NCBI RefSeq assembly: GCF_029892485.1
Contig: NZ_JARXVG010000007.1
Location: 186,001 to 250,000 of the forward strand
DNA length: 64,000 nt
From: Variovorax boronicumulans
Lineage (GTDB): Bacteria; Pseudomonadota; Gammaproteobacteria; Burkholderiales; Burkholderiaceae_C
Direction: 5' to 3'
The notes under the pieces were generated by a model. It was not told where the DNA came from and did not search any database. It saw only the letters and a list, made by a program, of their open reading frames with translations. The translations under genes and the position numbers were made by a program. Below, in pieces: positions 32,886 to 43,225 of this stretch (positions are counted from its first letter, which is position 1; every line of letters starts with the position of its first letter).

Positions 32886-33722
32886 TCAGAGAACGGTGAG
32901 CTGTTGCCAGCCCTGCCATTGGGCGCCGGGCGCGAGCGTCACCTGTTCGTCGATGCGGGCCGCCTCGACGCAAAGCATGTGGCGGTAACCGTCGGCGGGC
33001 ATGTCGGACAGCTTGGCGCAGAGTTCTGCGCCCGGATTCCACACCACGGTTTCGGTGCAGCTCGCGCTTCGCGCGATTTCGAGCGTGCCGCCGGGCTGCA
33101 CGAGGCGCAGCGGTTTCGCCGGCGCGGCATAGACGCTGTCGAACTCGGCATCGAACCGCAATTCGGCAGCGGTTTCCACATGGCGGTCGTTGCGCAGCGA
33201 ATCCCAGCGGTTGGCGCCCTCAAGGCCTTCGAGCCGCACCTGGGCGATGTCGTCGACGTGCAGGTAGGAATGCAGCGCCGCTGCAAAGGCCCAGGGCGCG
33301 GGGTCGATGTTGGTCAGCGTGAGCGCGATGCGCAACTGAGCGGGGGCCAAGGTGGCTTCGAGTCGTGCCTCGAAAGCGTGCGGCCAGAGGGATCGGGTGG
33401 CCTCGCTGTCGCGCAACCGAAACGCCAGGGTGCCGGCAGAGGCATCGGCGGGCTGCAATTCCCAAGGCAGATTGCGCATGAAACCATGCTTGGGCAGCAT
33501 GCCGCGCATGTTGAACTGGGGACAGCAGATGGGCACGCCGCCGCGGATCGCGGTCTTCCCGTCGAACACCGCGCGCGAGCTGACGAAGAAGCGCTCCACC
33601 CCGTCGGACGTGCACCACGAGAGCACATGCGCGCCATGCAGCGCCACGGTCAGGGTGCTGCCGTCGGTGCCGGTGGCGCGGATCGCAGGCTGGCCGCGAA
33701 GGTCGATCGGGGTGATTTCCAT
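32886..33722 (-). CDS. D-hexose-6-phosphate mutarotase (aldose 1-epimerase family)
   Basis: 278 residues from ATG 33722. The YeaD-type family interconverts alpha and beta glucose 6-phosphate. IRGGVPICCPQFNMRGMLPK, HGFMRN and AALHSYLHVDDI hold the catalytic His residues, and VVWNPGAELCAKLSDMPADG is the C-terminal signature; the catalytic Glu is expected in MLCVEAARID. It lies 22 bp upstream of hisF and probably shares its transcript, without a metabolic link to histidine. A promoter for this his block is expected in the 128 bp shared with the divergent symporter gene. Confidence 0.9.
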   Translation of the reverse strand: MEITPIDLRGQPAIRATGTDGSTLTVALHGAHVLSWCTSDGVERFFVSSRAVFDGKTAIRGGVPICCPQFNMRGMLPKHGFMRNLPWELQPADASAGTLAFRLRDSEATRSLWPHAFEARLEATLAPAQLRIALTLTNIDPAPWAFAAALHSYLHVDDIAQVRLEGLEGANRWDSLRNDRHVETAAELRFDAEFDSVYAAPAKPLRLVQPGGTLEIARSASCTETVVWNPGAELCAKLSDMPADGYRHMLCVEAARIDEQVTLAPGAQWQGWQQLTVL

Positions 33723-33850
33723 GTGAGGAATTGTAGGCAGCGCCCGTGCCATGGCACGGAATTGGCATCAGGGGGCCATTGCGCGGCCGGGGCCTTCTTG
33801 GATACCCTGTGCCCCTCCAAAAAACACTTACACCTCCAAAGGGGAACCGC

Positions 33851-35158
33851 ATGAAGAAAAAGCTGCCGATGGCTGCCTGGATCCTGATCGCCATGGTGCT
33901 CGGCATCATCGTGGGCTACATGATCTTCACGAGCTTCCCGGACAAGAAGGCCGCCAAGGAGATCGCGGACTACGTTTCCATCGTTTCGGACGTGTTCCTG
34001 CGCCTCATCAAGATGCTGATTGGCCCGCTGGTGTTCTCCACGCTGGTGGTGGGCATCGCGCACATGGGCGACGCCAAGTCGGTGGGCCGCGTGTTCGGCA
34101 AGGCCATCGGCTGGTTCCTCACCGCCTCGCTGATTTCGCTGGTCATCGGCCTCGTCATGGCCAACCTGCTCAAGCCCGGCGAGAACCTGGGGCTGCCGCT
34201 GCCCGACATCGGCGCCTCGGCCAACCTGGCCACCTCCAAGTTCACGCTGAAGGACTTCGTGAGCCACACGGTGCCCAAGTCGTTCGTCGAAGCCATGGCC
34301 AACAACGAGATCCTGCAGATCGTGGTGTTCTCGATGTTCTTCGGCGTGGCGCTCGCCTCGCTCGGCGACAAGGCCAAGACGCTGGTGGCCGCCATCGAGG
34401 AGCTGTCGCACGCGATGCTCAAGATCACCGGCTACGTGATGAAGCTCGCCCCGCTCGCCGTGCTGGCCGCCATGGCCGCCACGGTGGCCGTCAACGGCCT
34501 GGGCATCCTGCTGAAGTTCGCCGTGTTCATGGGCGACTTCTACTTGGGCCTCTTCGTGCTGTGGAGCGTGCTGGTGCTGGCGGGCTTCCTGTTTTTGGGT
34601 CCACGCGTGTTCAAGCTGCTGGTGCTCATCAAGGAAGCCTTTTTGCTGTCCTTTGCCACGGCCAGTTCGGAGGCCGCGTACCCGAAGATCCTGCAGGCGC
34701 TCGACCGTTTCGGCGTGAAGCGCAAGATCTCCAGCTTCGTGATGCCGATGGGCTACTCCTTCAACCTCGACGGCTCGATGATGTACTGCACCTTCGCCGT
34801 GCTCTTCATCGCGCAGGCCTACAACATCCACATGCCGATCAGCACGCAGGTCACGATGCTGCTGATCCTCATGCTCACCTCCAAGGGCATGGCCGGCGTG
34901 CCGCGCGCCTCGCTGGTGGTGATCGCCGCCACGCTGAACCACTTCGACATTCCCGAGGCCGGCCTGCTGCTGATCCTGGGCGTGGACACCTTCCTCGACA
35001 TGGGCCGCTCGGCCACCAACGCGGTGGGCAATTCCATCGCCACCGCGGTGGTCGCCAAGTGGGAAGGCGAACTGCTCTCCGAGGGCGATGCCGAGGTCAA
35101 CGCCCGCGCGATCGACGAGGAAGCCAACGCCACCCTCGCCCACCCGGCCCACGCGTGA
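33851..35158 (+). CDS. dicarboxylate/amino acid:cation symporter (DAACS family)
   Basis: 435 residues from ATG 33851 (MKKKLPMAAWILIAMVLG). The glutamate/dicarboxylate transporter fold is indicated by LSFATASSEAAYPKILQAL (the Ser-rich hairpin), GYSFNLDGSMMYCTFAVLFI (the NxDG transport motif) and GMAGVPRASLVVIAATL. It moves C4-dicarboxylates or glutamate/aspartate with H+ or Na+. The next gene, 8 bp on, encodes a periplasmic amino-acid-binding protein, which suggests a glutamate/aspartate substrate. Confidence 0.92.
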   Translation: MKKKLPMAAWILIAMVLGIIVGYMIFTSFPDKKAAKEIADYVSIVSDVFLRLIKMLIGPLVFSTLVVGIAHMGDAKSVGRVFGKAIGWFLTASLISLVIGLVMANLLKPGENLGLPLPDIGASANLATSKFTLKDFVSHTVPKSFVEAMANNEILQIVVFSMFFGVALASLGDKAKTLVAAIEELSHAMLKITGYVMKLAPLAVLAAMAATVAVNGLGILLKFAVFMGDFYLGLFVLWSVLVLAGFLFLGPRVFKLLVLIKEAFLLSFATASSEAAYPKILQALDRFGVKRKISSFVMPMGYSFNLDGSMMYCTFAVLFIAQAYNIHMPISTQVTMLLILMLTSKGMAGVPRASLVVIAATLNHFDIPEAGLLLILGVDTFLDMGRSATNAVGNSIATAVVAKWEGELLSEGDAEVNARAIDEEANATLAHPAHA

Positions 35159-35166
35159 GGCGCGCC

Positions 35167-36078
35167 ATGAAGCCCAAGGCCACGCTGTCGGTTCTTCTTG
35201 CCGGATTGCTGGCGGCTGCCGCGCTTGCTGTCGCGCCTGCACCGGCGCAGGCGCAGGAACAGCTCACCGGCACCCTCGCCAAGGCGCGCGAGTCGGGCGC
35301 CATCACCATCGGCTACCGCGAGTCGTCGGTGCCCTTCTCGTACCTCAATGCGCGGAAGGAACCGATCGGCTATTCGATCGAGCTGTGCCGCGCGCTGGTC
35401 ACGGCCATCGAGGACACGGTGAACAGGAGCCTTGCGATCAAGTGGGTGCCTGTAACTTCCGATTCGCGCATCGACGCCGTCGCCAGCGGCAAGGTCGACC
35501 TGGAGTGCGGCTCCACCACCAACAACCTCGAGCGCCAGAAGCGGGTGAGCTTCTCGCCCACGATGTTCGTCTCGGGCACCAAGGTGCTGGTGAAGAAGGG
35601 GGCGCCGATCAAGTCGTTCCGCGACCTCGCCGGCAAGAAGGTGGCCGTGACCGCCGGCACCACCAACGAGAAGACGCTGCGCGAGCTGTCGGAGAAGTTC
35701 AAGCTGGGCATCAACCTGCAGGTGGCGCGCGACCATGCGGAATCGTTCGGGCTCGTCAAGAGCGGTCAGGCCGATGCCTTCGCCACCGACGACGTGCTGC
35801 TCTACGGCCTGATCGCGCAGGACGCCGCCAAGGCCGACTACGAGGTGGTCGGCGACTTCCTCTCCTACGACCCCTACGGGATCATGTTCCGCAAGGGTGA
35901 CGCGCAACTGGCCAAGGTGGTCAACGACACCTTCCAGGTGCTGGCGGAAGACGGCGAGATCGAGCGGCAGTACAAGCGCTGGTTCCTGCGCAAGCTCCCT
36001 TCGGGGGAGAGCATCAACCTGCCGATGAGCGCGCAGCTGGAAACGATCATCCAGACGATGTCGGTGAAGGCCGAGTAG
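35167..36078 (+). CDS. amino-acid ABC transporter substrate-binding protein (GltI-like, family 3)
   Basis: 303 residues. A Sec signal peptide (about 1-30, ending PAQAQE) is followed by GTLAKARESGAITIGYRESS, VASGKVDLECGSTTNNLERQ and FATDDVLLYGLIAQ, all close to glutamate/aspartate-binding GltI. It immediately follows the symporter gene with no permease or ATPase genes, so a binding protein of the ABC type is paired with a secondary carrier. Either its ABC partners are elsewhere or it has a sensory role. Confidence 0.9.
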   Translation: MKPKATLSVLLAGLLAAAALAVAPAPAQAQEQLTGTLAKARESGAITIGYRESSVPFSYLNARKEPIGYSIELCRALVTAIEDTVNRSLAIKWVPVTSDSRIDAVASGKVDLECGSTTNNLERQKRVSFSPTMFVSGTKVLVKKGAPIKSFRDLAGKKVAVTAGTTNEKTLRELSEKFKLGINLQVARDHAESFGLVKSGQADAFATDDVLLYGLIAQDAAKADYEVVGDFLSYDPYGIMFRKGDAQLAKVVNDTFQVLAEDGEIERQYKRWFLRKLPSGESINLPMSAQLETIIQTMSVKAE

Positions 36079-36091
36079 GCCCGGCGCTTTC

Positions 36092-37264
36092 CTATCGCGC
36101 TGGCCACTCCCAGCGCGGGATTTCGCTCATGTCGAGATTGGCGATGCGGGTCTCGCCGAACTGCTTTTCGAGCACCACGGGCTGAAGGCCTTCGCTGTCG
36201 TCCAACGCGGCGATCAGGCGTGCAGCGTGCGACACCACGATCACCTGCGACTGCCGCGCCGCCTGCGCGATGAGGCGGCCGAGCGCGGGCAGCAGGTCGG
36301 GGTGCAGGCTGGTCTCGGGCTCGTTGAGCACCAGCAGCGCGGGCGGCCGCGGCGTCAGGAGCGCCGCGATCCACAACAGGTAGCGCAGGGTGCCGTCCGA
36401 GAGTTCGGCGGCTGTCAGGAGCCGCAGGAGGCCGTGCTGGTGCATCAGCGTCCGGAAGCGGTCGCCCTCGGCCTCGACTTCGACGCGTGCGCCCGGAAAG
36501 GCATCGTCCACGGCACGGTCGAGCGCCTCGCCGTCGCCGATCTCGCGGATGGTCTGCAGGGCGGCGGCCAGGTCGGCGCCGTCATTGGCGAGCACCGGCG
36601 TGTAGGTGCCCAGTTGCGGCAGGCGCGCTGGCGCATCGGCGTCGGAGCGGAAGTGGTCGTAGAAGCGCCAGGAGCGCATCTGCTCCCGCAGCGTGAGCAT
36701 CTCGGGCGCATCGCGCGGGTCGGCGTGCTCGGTCATCATGCTGGCGAAGGCCGGGATCGGCCGGCCCACGGCCTGCCAGCTCTTGCCTTCTCGCAGGCGC
36801 AGCGCGCCGCCTTTGCGGTCGACCAGTTGCGTCGAAGGCCGCAGCAGCGGGCCGCTCCAGATCGCTTCGTGCTTGATCTGCGGATCGCGAGAGAAGGCGG
36901 TCGATGGAATCGGCGGCGGCAGGCCGATGTCGATGGCGTAGCCGAAATCTTCCGACTCGGCGCCGGCGAACCCCAGCTTCAGCGCGACCGGCTCGCTGCG
37001 CGTGGTGCCCTGCACCGGCACGTCGCCGCGCAACATTGCCGCCGAGAAGCGCTCGGGTCCGGCCCACAGCGTGGAAGACAGGCCGCCCTCGCGCACCAGC
37101 GAGCGGATCACCCCGCCGTTGGCGATATCGGCCAGGAGCCGCATCGCGCGGTACACACTCGACTTGCCGCTGCCATTGGCGCCCGTCACCACCGTGAGGC
37201 GGCCCAGCGGCACCGTCAGCTGCCGCAGCGAGCGGTAGTTGGCAATGGCAAGCGCGGAGAGCAC
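36092..37264 (-). CDS. AAA ATPase of the OLD-like / SMC-like type (AAA_21)
   Basis: 390 residues starting at GTG 37264, 19 bp after hisA. The Walker A motif GANGSGKSS follows the typical SMC-type opening LSALAIANYRSLRQLTVPLG. The signature LSDGTLRYLLWIA, Walker B ALLVLNEPETSLHPD and the switch His in VIVVSHAARLI are in the last third. There is no TOPRIM nuclease domain, so it is not a full OLD nuclease. Such single-gene ATPases are often linked to defence or repair; here it stands inside the his locus with no partner gene except hisA upstream. It converges with the binding-protein gene (13 bp). Confidence 0.85.
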   Translation of the reverse strand: MLSALAIANYRSLRQLTVPLGRLTVVTGANGSGKSSVYRAMRLLADIANGGVIRSLVREGGLSSTLWAGPERFSAAMLRGDVPVQGTTRSEPVALKLGFAGAESEDFGYAIDIGLPPPIPSTAFSRDPQIKHEAIWSGPLLRPSTQLVDRKGGALRLREGKSWQAVGRPIPAFASMMTEHADPRDAPEMLTLREQMRSWRFYDHFRSDADAPARLPQLGTYTPVLANDGADLAAALQTIREIGDGEALDRAVDDAFPGARVEVEAEGDRFRTLMHQHGLLRLLTAAELSDGTLRYLLWIAALLTPRPPALLVLNEPETSLHPDLLPALGRLIAQAARQSQVIVVSHAARLIAALDDSEGLQPVVLEKQFGETRIANLDMSEIPRWEWPAR

Positions 37265-37283
37265 GCGCTGCGCAAGAAAGGCG

Positions 37284-38027
37284 TCAGGCGCCGGCCAGCT
37301 CGTCCGCGCGCGCCTGGGCGGCGGCGAAGTCGAGGTCGCCCGAGTAGATGGCGCGTCCGCAGATCACGCCCTCGACGCCTTCGAACTCGACCGCGCAGAG
37401 CTGGTCGATGTCGGCCATGTTCGAGAGCCCCCCCGAGGCGATCACCGGGATCGTCAGCGCCTGCGCGAGCTTGACGGTGGCTTCGATGTTGATGCCCGAG
37501 AGCATGCCGTCGCGTCCGATGTCGGTGTAGATGATCGATTCGACCCCGTAGTCCTCGAATTTCTTGCCGAGGTCCGCCACCTCGTGGCCGGTGAGCTTGC
37601 TCCAGCCGTCGGTGGCGACCTTGCCGTCCTTGGCATCCAGGCCCACGATGATGTGGCCGCCGAAGGCGCTGCAGGCGTCCTTCAGGAAGCCTGGGTTCTT
37701 GACCGCGGCAGTGCCGATGATCACGTAGCGCAGGCCGTCGTCGATGTAACGCTCGATGGTGTCCAGGTCGCGGATGCCGCCGCCCAGCTGCACAGGGATG
37801 TCGTCGCCGACTTCCTTCAGGATCGCCTTGATCGCCGCGTGGTTCTGCGGCTTGCCGGCGAAAGCGCCATTCAGATCGACCAGGTGCAGCCGCCGGGCGC
37901 CGGCGGTGACCCACTTGCGGGCCATGGCGGCGGGGTCTTCGCTGAAGATGGTGGACTGGTCCATGTCGCCCTGTTTGAGGCGAACGCAGTGGCCGTCTTT
38001 GAGATCAATGGCGGGAATGAGGAGCAT
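37284..38027 (-). CDS. hisA: ProFAR isomerase HisA
   Basis: 247-residue TIM barrel acting in the fourth step of histidine synthesis. MLLIPAIDLKDGHCVRLKQG has the catalytic Asp at position 8, and TDIGRDGMLSGINIEAT the second catalytic Asp. VQLGGGIRDLDTIER and VIASGGLSNMADID are the phosphate loops. It follows hisH after a 156-bp gap holding a repeat element. Confidence 0.97.
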   Translation of the reverse strand: MLLIPAIDLKDGHCVRLKQGDMDQSTIFSEDPAAMARKWVTAGARRLHLVDLNGAFAGKPQNHAAIKAILKEVGDDIPVQLGGGIRDLDTIERYIDDGLRYVIIGTAAVKNPGFLKDACSAFGGHIIVGLDAKDGKVATDGWSKLTGHEVADLGKKFEDYGVESIIYTDIGRDGMLSGINIEATVKLAQALTIPVIASGGLSNMADIDQLCAVEFEGVEGVICGRAIYSGDLDFAAAQARADELAGA

Positions 38028-38100
38028 GGCCGGTCAGCAAAAGCGAAGGTTCAAGAAAAAAGGAAGGAAGGAATTGTTCAAGGACACCACGGAACCGGCT

Positions 38101-38177
38101 TTGCCGGGCCGTCGGTGTCGCCCCCGGCAGGGGGTTGGCGAAGCGGACACGCAGTGCCGCGCAGCCTGGGGGCGAGC
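38101..38177. repeat. REP-like element between hisH and hisA
   Basis: Contains the hairpin CCCCC-GGCA-GGGGG (38121-38134). On the minus strand it reads TCGCCCCCAGGCTGCG, CACTGCGTGTCCGC, then CCAACCCCC. Similar blocks occur at 6734-6784. Within the his transcript it would form a strong RNA stem that may attenuate or stabilise parts of the message. Confidence 0.5.
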
Positions 38178-38183
38178 AACAAG

Positions 38184-38840
38184 TCATGGATTCCAGTGGA
38201 GGAAGTTGCGATAGAGCTGCAACCCATGGTCCGCACTCTTCTCCGGGTGGAACTGGGTGGCAAAAATGTTATCGCGTGCGATGGCTGCGGTAAAGCTCGC
38301 ACCGTAATCGGCCTCGCCCACGCTGTGCCGGACGTCGGCCGGCCGCGCGTAGAAGCTGTGCACGAAGTAGAAATAGCTCAGGTCCGGAATGCCCGCCCAC
38401 ACCGCGTGCGGCTGGGCCTGGCGCACCTGGTTCCAGCCCATCTGGGGCACCTTGAAGCGGCTGCCGTCGGCCTGCAGGCGGCCGGCCAGTTCGAACTTGA
38501 TGACCTCACCCGGTATGAGGCCAAGACCATCGGTCGGGCCCTCGTCGCTGCGCGACAGCAGCATTTGCATGCCCACGCACACGCCGAAGAGCGGCTTGCT
38601 CGCCGCCGCTTCGAGCACGGATTCCTGGAGACCGGAGTCACGCAGCTCGCGCATGCAGTCGGGCATCGCGCCCTGCCCCGGCAGCACCACGCGGGTGGCC
38701 TTGCGCACCACCTCCGGGTCGGAGGTGACGAACACTTCCACGCCCACCTGGTCGGCCGCGTGGCGAACGGCCTGCGACACGGAGTGCAGGTTGCCCATGC
38801 CGTAGTCGACGACAGCGACGGTATTTGCTACAGATTTCAT
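38184..38840 (-). CDS. hisH: imidazole glycerol phosphate synthase glutaminase subunit HisH
   Basis: 218 residues from ATG 38840 (MKSVANTVAVVDYGMGNLHS). The class I amidotransferase triad is present: the Cys in PLFGVCVGMQML, and the His and Glu in FATQFHPEKSADHG. VLPGQGAMPDCM is the oxyanion region. It supplies ammonia to HisF. Located 19 bp after hisB. Confidence 0.96.
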   Translation of the reverse strand: MKSVANTVAVVDYGMGNLHSVSQAVRHAADQVGVEVFVTSDPEVVRKATRVVLPGQGAMPDCMRELRDSGLQESVLEAAASKPLFGVCVGMQMLLSRSDEGPTDGLGLIPGEVIKFELAGRLQADGSRFKVPQMGWNQVRQAQPHAVWAGIPDLSYFYFVHSFYARPADVRHSVGEADYGASFTAAIARDNIFATQFHPEKSADHGLQLYRNFLHWNP

Positions 38841-38859
38841 AGCTGTTCGCTGGCGAGTT

Positions 38860-39468
38860 TCAGAGCGAGCCCTTGGTCGATGGAATGACGCCGACGGAAC
38901 GCGGATCCAGCTCCAGCGCGCCGCGCATCGCACGGGCGAAGGCCTTGAACACGGTCTCGCACTGGTGGTGCGCGTTCACGCCCTTCAGGTTGTCGATGTG
39001 CAGCGTGACGAAGGCGTGGTTCACGAAGCCCTGGAAGAACTCGTAGGTGAGTTGGCTGTCGAAGGTGCCGATCATTCCGCTGGTGAAGGGCACGTGCATC
39101 ACGAGGCCCGGGCGGCCCGAGAAGTCGATGACCACGCGGCTGAGCGCCTCGTCCAGCGGCACGTAGGCATGGCCGTAGCGGCGGATGCCCTTCTTGTCGC
39201 CGATGGCCTGGGCCACGGCCTGGCCGAGCGTGATGCCCACGTCTTCCACCGTGTGGTGGCCGTCGATGTGCAGGTCGCCCTGGCAGTCGATGTCCAGGTC
39301 GATCAGCCCGTGGCGGGCGATCTGGTCGAGCATGTGGTCGAAGAAGCCGATGCCGGTGGCGAGCTTCGCCTTGCCGGTGCCGTCGAGGTTCACGCTGACG
39401 GCGATCTTCGTCTCGGCGGTGTTGCGGGTGACCGACGCGGTGCGGTCGGTGCTCTGTGGGGTGGTCAT
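38860..39468 (-). CDS. hisB: imidazoleglycerol-phosphate dehydratase HisB
   Basis: 202 residues from ATG 39468, overlapping the hisC stop (ATGA). It is the monofunctional dehydratase; no phosphatase domain is fused, so histidinol phosphatase must be encoded elsewhere. Metal-binding motifs are FFDHMLDQIARHG, DGHHTVEDVGI and NAHHQCETVFKAFA. Confidence 0.97.
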   Translation of the reverse strand: MTTPQSTDRTASVTRNTAETKIAVSVNLDGTGKAKLATGIGFFDHMLDQIARHGLIDLDIDCQGDLHIDGHHTVEDVGITLGQAVAQAIGDKKGIRRYGHAYVPLDEALSRVVIDFSGRPGLVMHVPFTSGMIGTFDSQLTYEFFQGFVNHAFVTLHIDNLKGVNAHHQCETVFKAFARAMRGALELDPRSVGVIPSTKGSL

Positions 39469-40547
39469 AGTGAGGCTTCGAGTGCCGCCAGCATCCGCGC
39501 ATTCTCGTCGGCCGTTCCGACGGTCAGGCGCAGGCAATTTGCCAGCAGTTCGTGCATTTTAGAAACGTTCTTCACCAGCACCCCCTGGGCTTTCATGCCC
39601 TCGAAGGTCTTGGCGGCATCGGGGACGCGCAAAAGGACCATGTTGGCGTCGCTCGGCCAGGTCTTCACGCCCGGCAGCCGGCCCAGGCCGGTCACCAGGC
39701 GCTCGCGCTCCTCGCGGATCTGCCGGGCCTGCGCCTCGAACACCTCGGCGTGCTCCAGCGCGAACAGCGCGCACTCGCAGTTGAGCACGCTGATGTTGTA
39801 GGGCGGGCGCACCTTGTCGATCTCCGCGACCAGCGCGGCCGGGCCCATGAGGTAGCCCAGGCGGATGCCGGCCAGGCCGAACTTGCTGAGGGTGCGCATC
39901 AGGAGCACGTGAGGGTGCCTGGCGAGCCGGTCGATGTAGCTGCGGGCGGCGAAGGGCTGGTAGGCCTCGTCGATCACCACCAGTCCGCCCTGCACGCCCT
40001 GGGCTTCGACGATCTTCTCGACGACGGCGTCGTCCCAGAGGTTGGCGGTCGGGTTGTTCGGGTAGGCCAGGTAGACGATGGCAGGCTTCTCGTGCGCGAT
40101 GGCGGCCAGCATGGCGGCCTTGTCGAGCTCGAAGTCGGCCGTGAGCGGCACGCCCACGAAGCGCAGGCCCTGCAATTTGGCACTCATGGCGTACATGACG
40201 AAGCCGGGCACGGGCGCGAGCACCGTGGCACCCGGCTGGTCGCAGGCGATGGCCAGGAGCGAGATCAGTTCGTCCGAGCCGTTGCCCAGCATCAGGCGGA
40301 AGCCTTCGGGCATCTGCGCATGCGCGGCGAGCGCGCGCTGCAGGTCGGCGCCGCGGTCGCCCGGATAGCGGTTGAGCGCCAGCGCGCCCAGCCGCGCACC
40401 CAGCTCGGCCTGCAGCGCGGGCGGCAGGCCGAAGGGATTTTCCATCGCGTCGAGCTTGATGAAGCCGCGCGCGTCCTGCACGGAATAGGCATGCATGGCG
40501 CGCACGTCGGCGCGGATGCGCTGGAGCGCGGGAAGAGTGTCAGACAT
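39465..40547 (-). CDS. hisC: histidinol-phosphate aminotransferase HisC
   Basis: 360-residue fold-type I PLP enzyme. KLDAMENPFGLP and LMLGNGSDELISLLA lie near the N-terminus, and YLAYPNNPTANLWDD is the Asn/Pro substrate block. The PLP Lys is in LMRTLSKFGLAGIRLGY. Separated from hisD by two unrelated genes. It shares four bases with hisB. Confidence 0.96.
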   Translation of the reverse strand: MSDTLPALQRIRADVRAMHAYSVQDARGFIKLDAMENPFGLPPALQAELGARLGALALNRYPGDRGADLQRALAAHAQMPEGFRLMLGNGSDELISLLAIACDQPGATVLAPVPGFVMYAMSAKLQGLRFVGVPLTADFELDKAAMLAAIAHEKPAIVYLAYPNNPTANLWDDAVVEKIVEAQGVQGGLVVIDEAYQPFAARSYIDRLARHPHVLLMRTLSKFGLAGIRLGYLMGPAALVAEIDKVRPPYNISVLNCECALFALEHAEVFEAQARQIREERERLVTGLGRLPGVKTWPSDANMVLLRVPDAAKTFEGMKAQGVLVKNVSKMHELLANCLRLTVGTADENARMLAALEASL

Positions 40548-40595
40548 AGGAGGTTCGCTGGGGTCGAAGACCGTCGGGGTGGTCGCTTTGCGGGG

Positions 40596-40964
40596 TCAGG
40601 ACGCGCACCGGAAGCTGTTCTGCAAAGCAGTCGAGAGCACCAGTTGCACCGGCATGTCGGCCTCGTAGAGCTCGGCATTGCGCTTGAGTTCGGATTCGAA
40701 GATCGAGCGCGCCATCGAGGGCTCGAGCCGCCGGCCATCGACGCAGAAGAGCGGCTTCTGGCCCGTGCGCCGCGCCGTGTCGCTGGCTTCGCGCAGGCCT
40801 TCGAGCACGCCCACGAGGTAGTAGCTCGCGTAGGCCTTGCCCTCTTTCTTTTCCTTGGCCTGGAGCGTGTGGAACTCGCGGATGGTCATCGCCTGCGCAC
40901 CGGTGCCGGCCGCGAGCGCCAGCACGAACCCCAGCATCGACAGACGGGCGGTGCGCTTCTTCAT
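40596..40964 (-). CDS. small exported protein, possibly Rap1a/Tai-like fold
   Basis: 122 residues. A signal peptide (about 1-25, LSMLGFVLALAAGTGAQA) is followed by about 97 residues with two Cys (in PLFCVDGRRL and at NSFRCAS) that could form a disulfide. The pattern YYLVGVLEGLREAS, then a Cys, then a helix recalls Rap1a-type immunity proteins, but the match is by eye and weak. It starts 5 bp after the lipoprotein gene, so the pair is surely co-transcribed. No toxin gene is nearby. Role unknown. Confidence 0.6.
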   Translation of the reverse strand: MKKRTARLSMLGFVLALAAGTGAQAMTIREFHTLQAKEKKEGKAYASYYLVGVLEGLREASDTARRTGQKPLFCVDGRRLEPSMARSIFESELKRNAELYEADMPVQLVLSTALQNSFRCAS

Positions 40965-40969
40965 GGCAT

Positions 40970-41800
40970 TTACTTGCGGTAGCGCGGCGGCGGCGCATAG
41001 GCGCCATCGGCCGGGAAGGCGCTGGGCTGCGGCGGCGTGGCGTCGCGGCGCGGACGGCGCGGGGCCTGGGGCTGCTCGAGTTCGAACAGCGCGGCGCCGA
41101 TCACGCCGATGTTGCGCACGTCGCCGGTCTCGGTGTTCGCCGCGTAGGCACGGCCCGGCGTGGCGAAGCGGAAGGCGGCGACCTCGCTCTGGCTCTTGCG
41201 GAAGCCCTCGATGTTCAGCGTCTCCTGCGGGCGCAGCACGTAGCCGCCGTTGCGCAGGCTGCCGGGCTTGCCGGTGAGCACGTCCAGGCCGTCGACGGTG
41301 GCGATCACTTCGTAGCTGCGATCGCTGAGGTTGCGAAAGCGCAGCGTGTAGCGCGCGCCTTCGACGCCGGCCAGGCGGAACATGTCGTTGCCGCTGCTTC
41401 GGCGCGCGCGCTGCAGCGGCAGCGGGCGGTCGTTCTCGTCGAGCACCGACCATTCGACGTCGCCCTGGGCCAGTTGCAGGTTCAGGCGGCGCTCGGGGTT
41501 GTTGCCCACTTCGCGGCGCACGGCGGAGGCTTCGTTGTAGCCGATGGAAGCCACCTCGTCGGGCTGCTCGGACAACCGCCTGGTCACGACCGTGCGGGTC
41601 TTCGACTCGATGCCCTCGCCCCATTGCGTGCCGAGTTGTGCCGGGGCGGGTGCCGCTGGCGCGGCGCTGGGCGTTGCAGACAGCGCTGCCGACTCGGCGC
41701 GGTTCTGCGGCATCTGGGTGCAGGCGGCCAGCAAGGCGGCGCCTGCAACGAGGCCGGTGGCGAACCGGAAAAATCGCGAACGAGAAAGACGTTGAATCAT
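40970..41800 (-). CDS. conserved lipoprotein of unknown function
   Basis: 276 residues. The lipobox LLAACTQ (Cys 27) marks a lipoprotein, followed by an Ala/Pro-rich linker. The core LGTQWGEGIESKTRTVVTRR, then VEWSVLDENDRPLPLQRA, NGGYVLRPQETLNIEGF and NIGVIGAALFELEQ looks beta-sandwich-like. I recall it from unnamed proteobacterial families. The Pro/Arg-rich C-terminus ends APPPRYRK. It lies 37 bp after hisD, an unusual place for an envelope protein. Confidence 0.75.
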   Translation of the reverse strand: MIQRLSRSRFFRFATGLVAGAALLAACTQMPQNRAESAALSATPSAAPAAPAPAQLGTQWGEGIESKTRTVVTRRLSEQPDEVASIGYNEASAVRREVGNNPERRLNLQLAQGDVEWSVLDENDRPLPLQRARRSSGNDMFRLAGVEGARYTLRFRNLSDRSYEVIATVDGLDVLTGKPGSLRNGGYVLRPQETLNIEGFRKSQSEVAAFRFATPGRAYAANTETGDVRNIGVIGAALFELEQPQAPRRPRRDATPPQPSAFPADGAYAPPPRYRK

Positions 41801-41837
41801 CTGGCGTGCTCCTCCCTGAAGCGGGGTTGTTGGAGCC

Positions 41838-43208
<1,371 letters not shown>

Positions 43209-43225
43209 GAGGATCGGGGCGAAGG

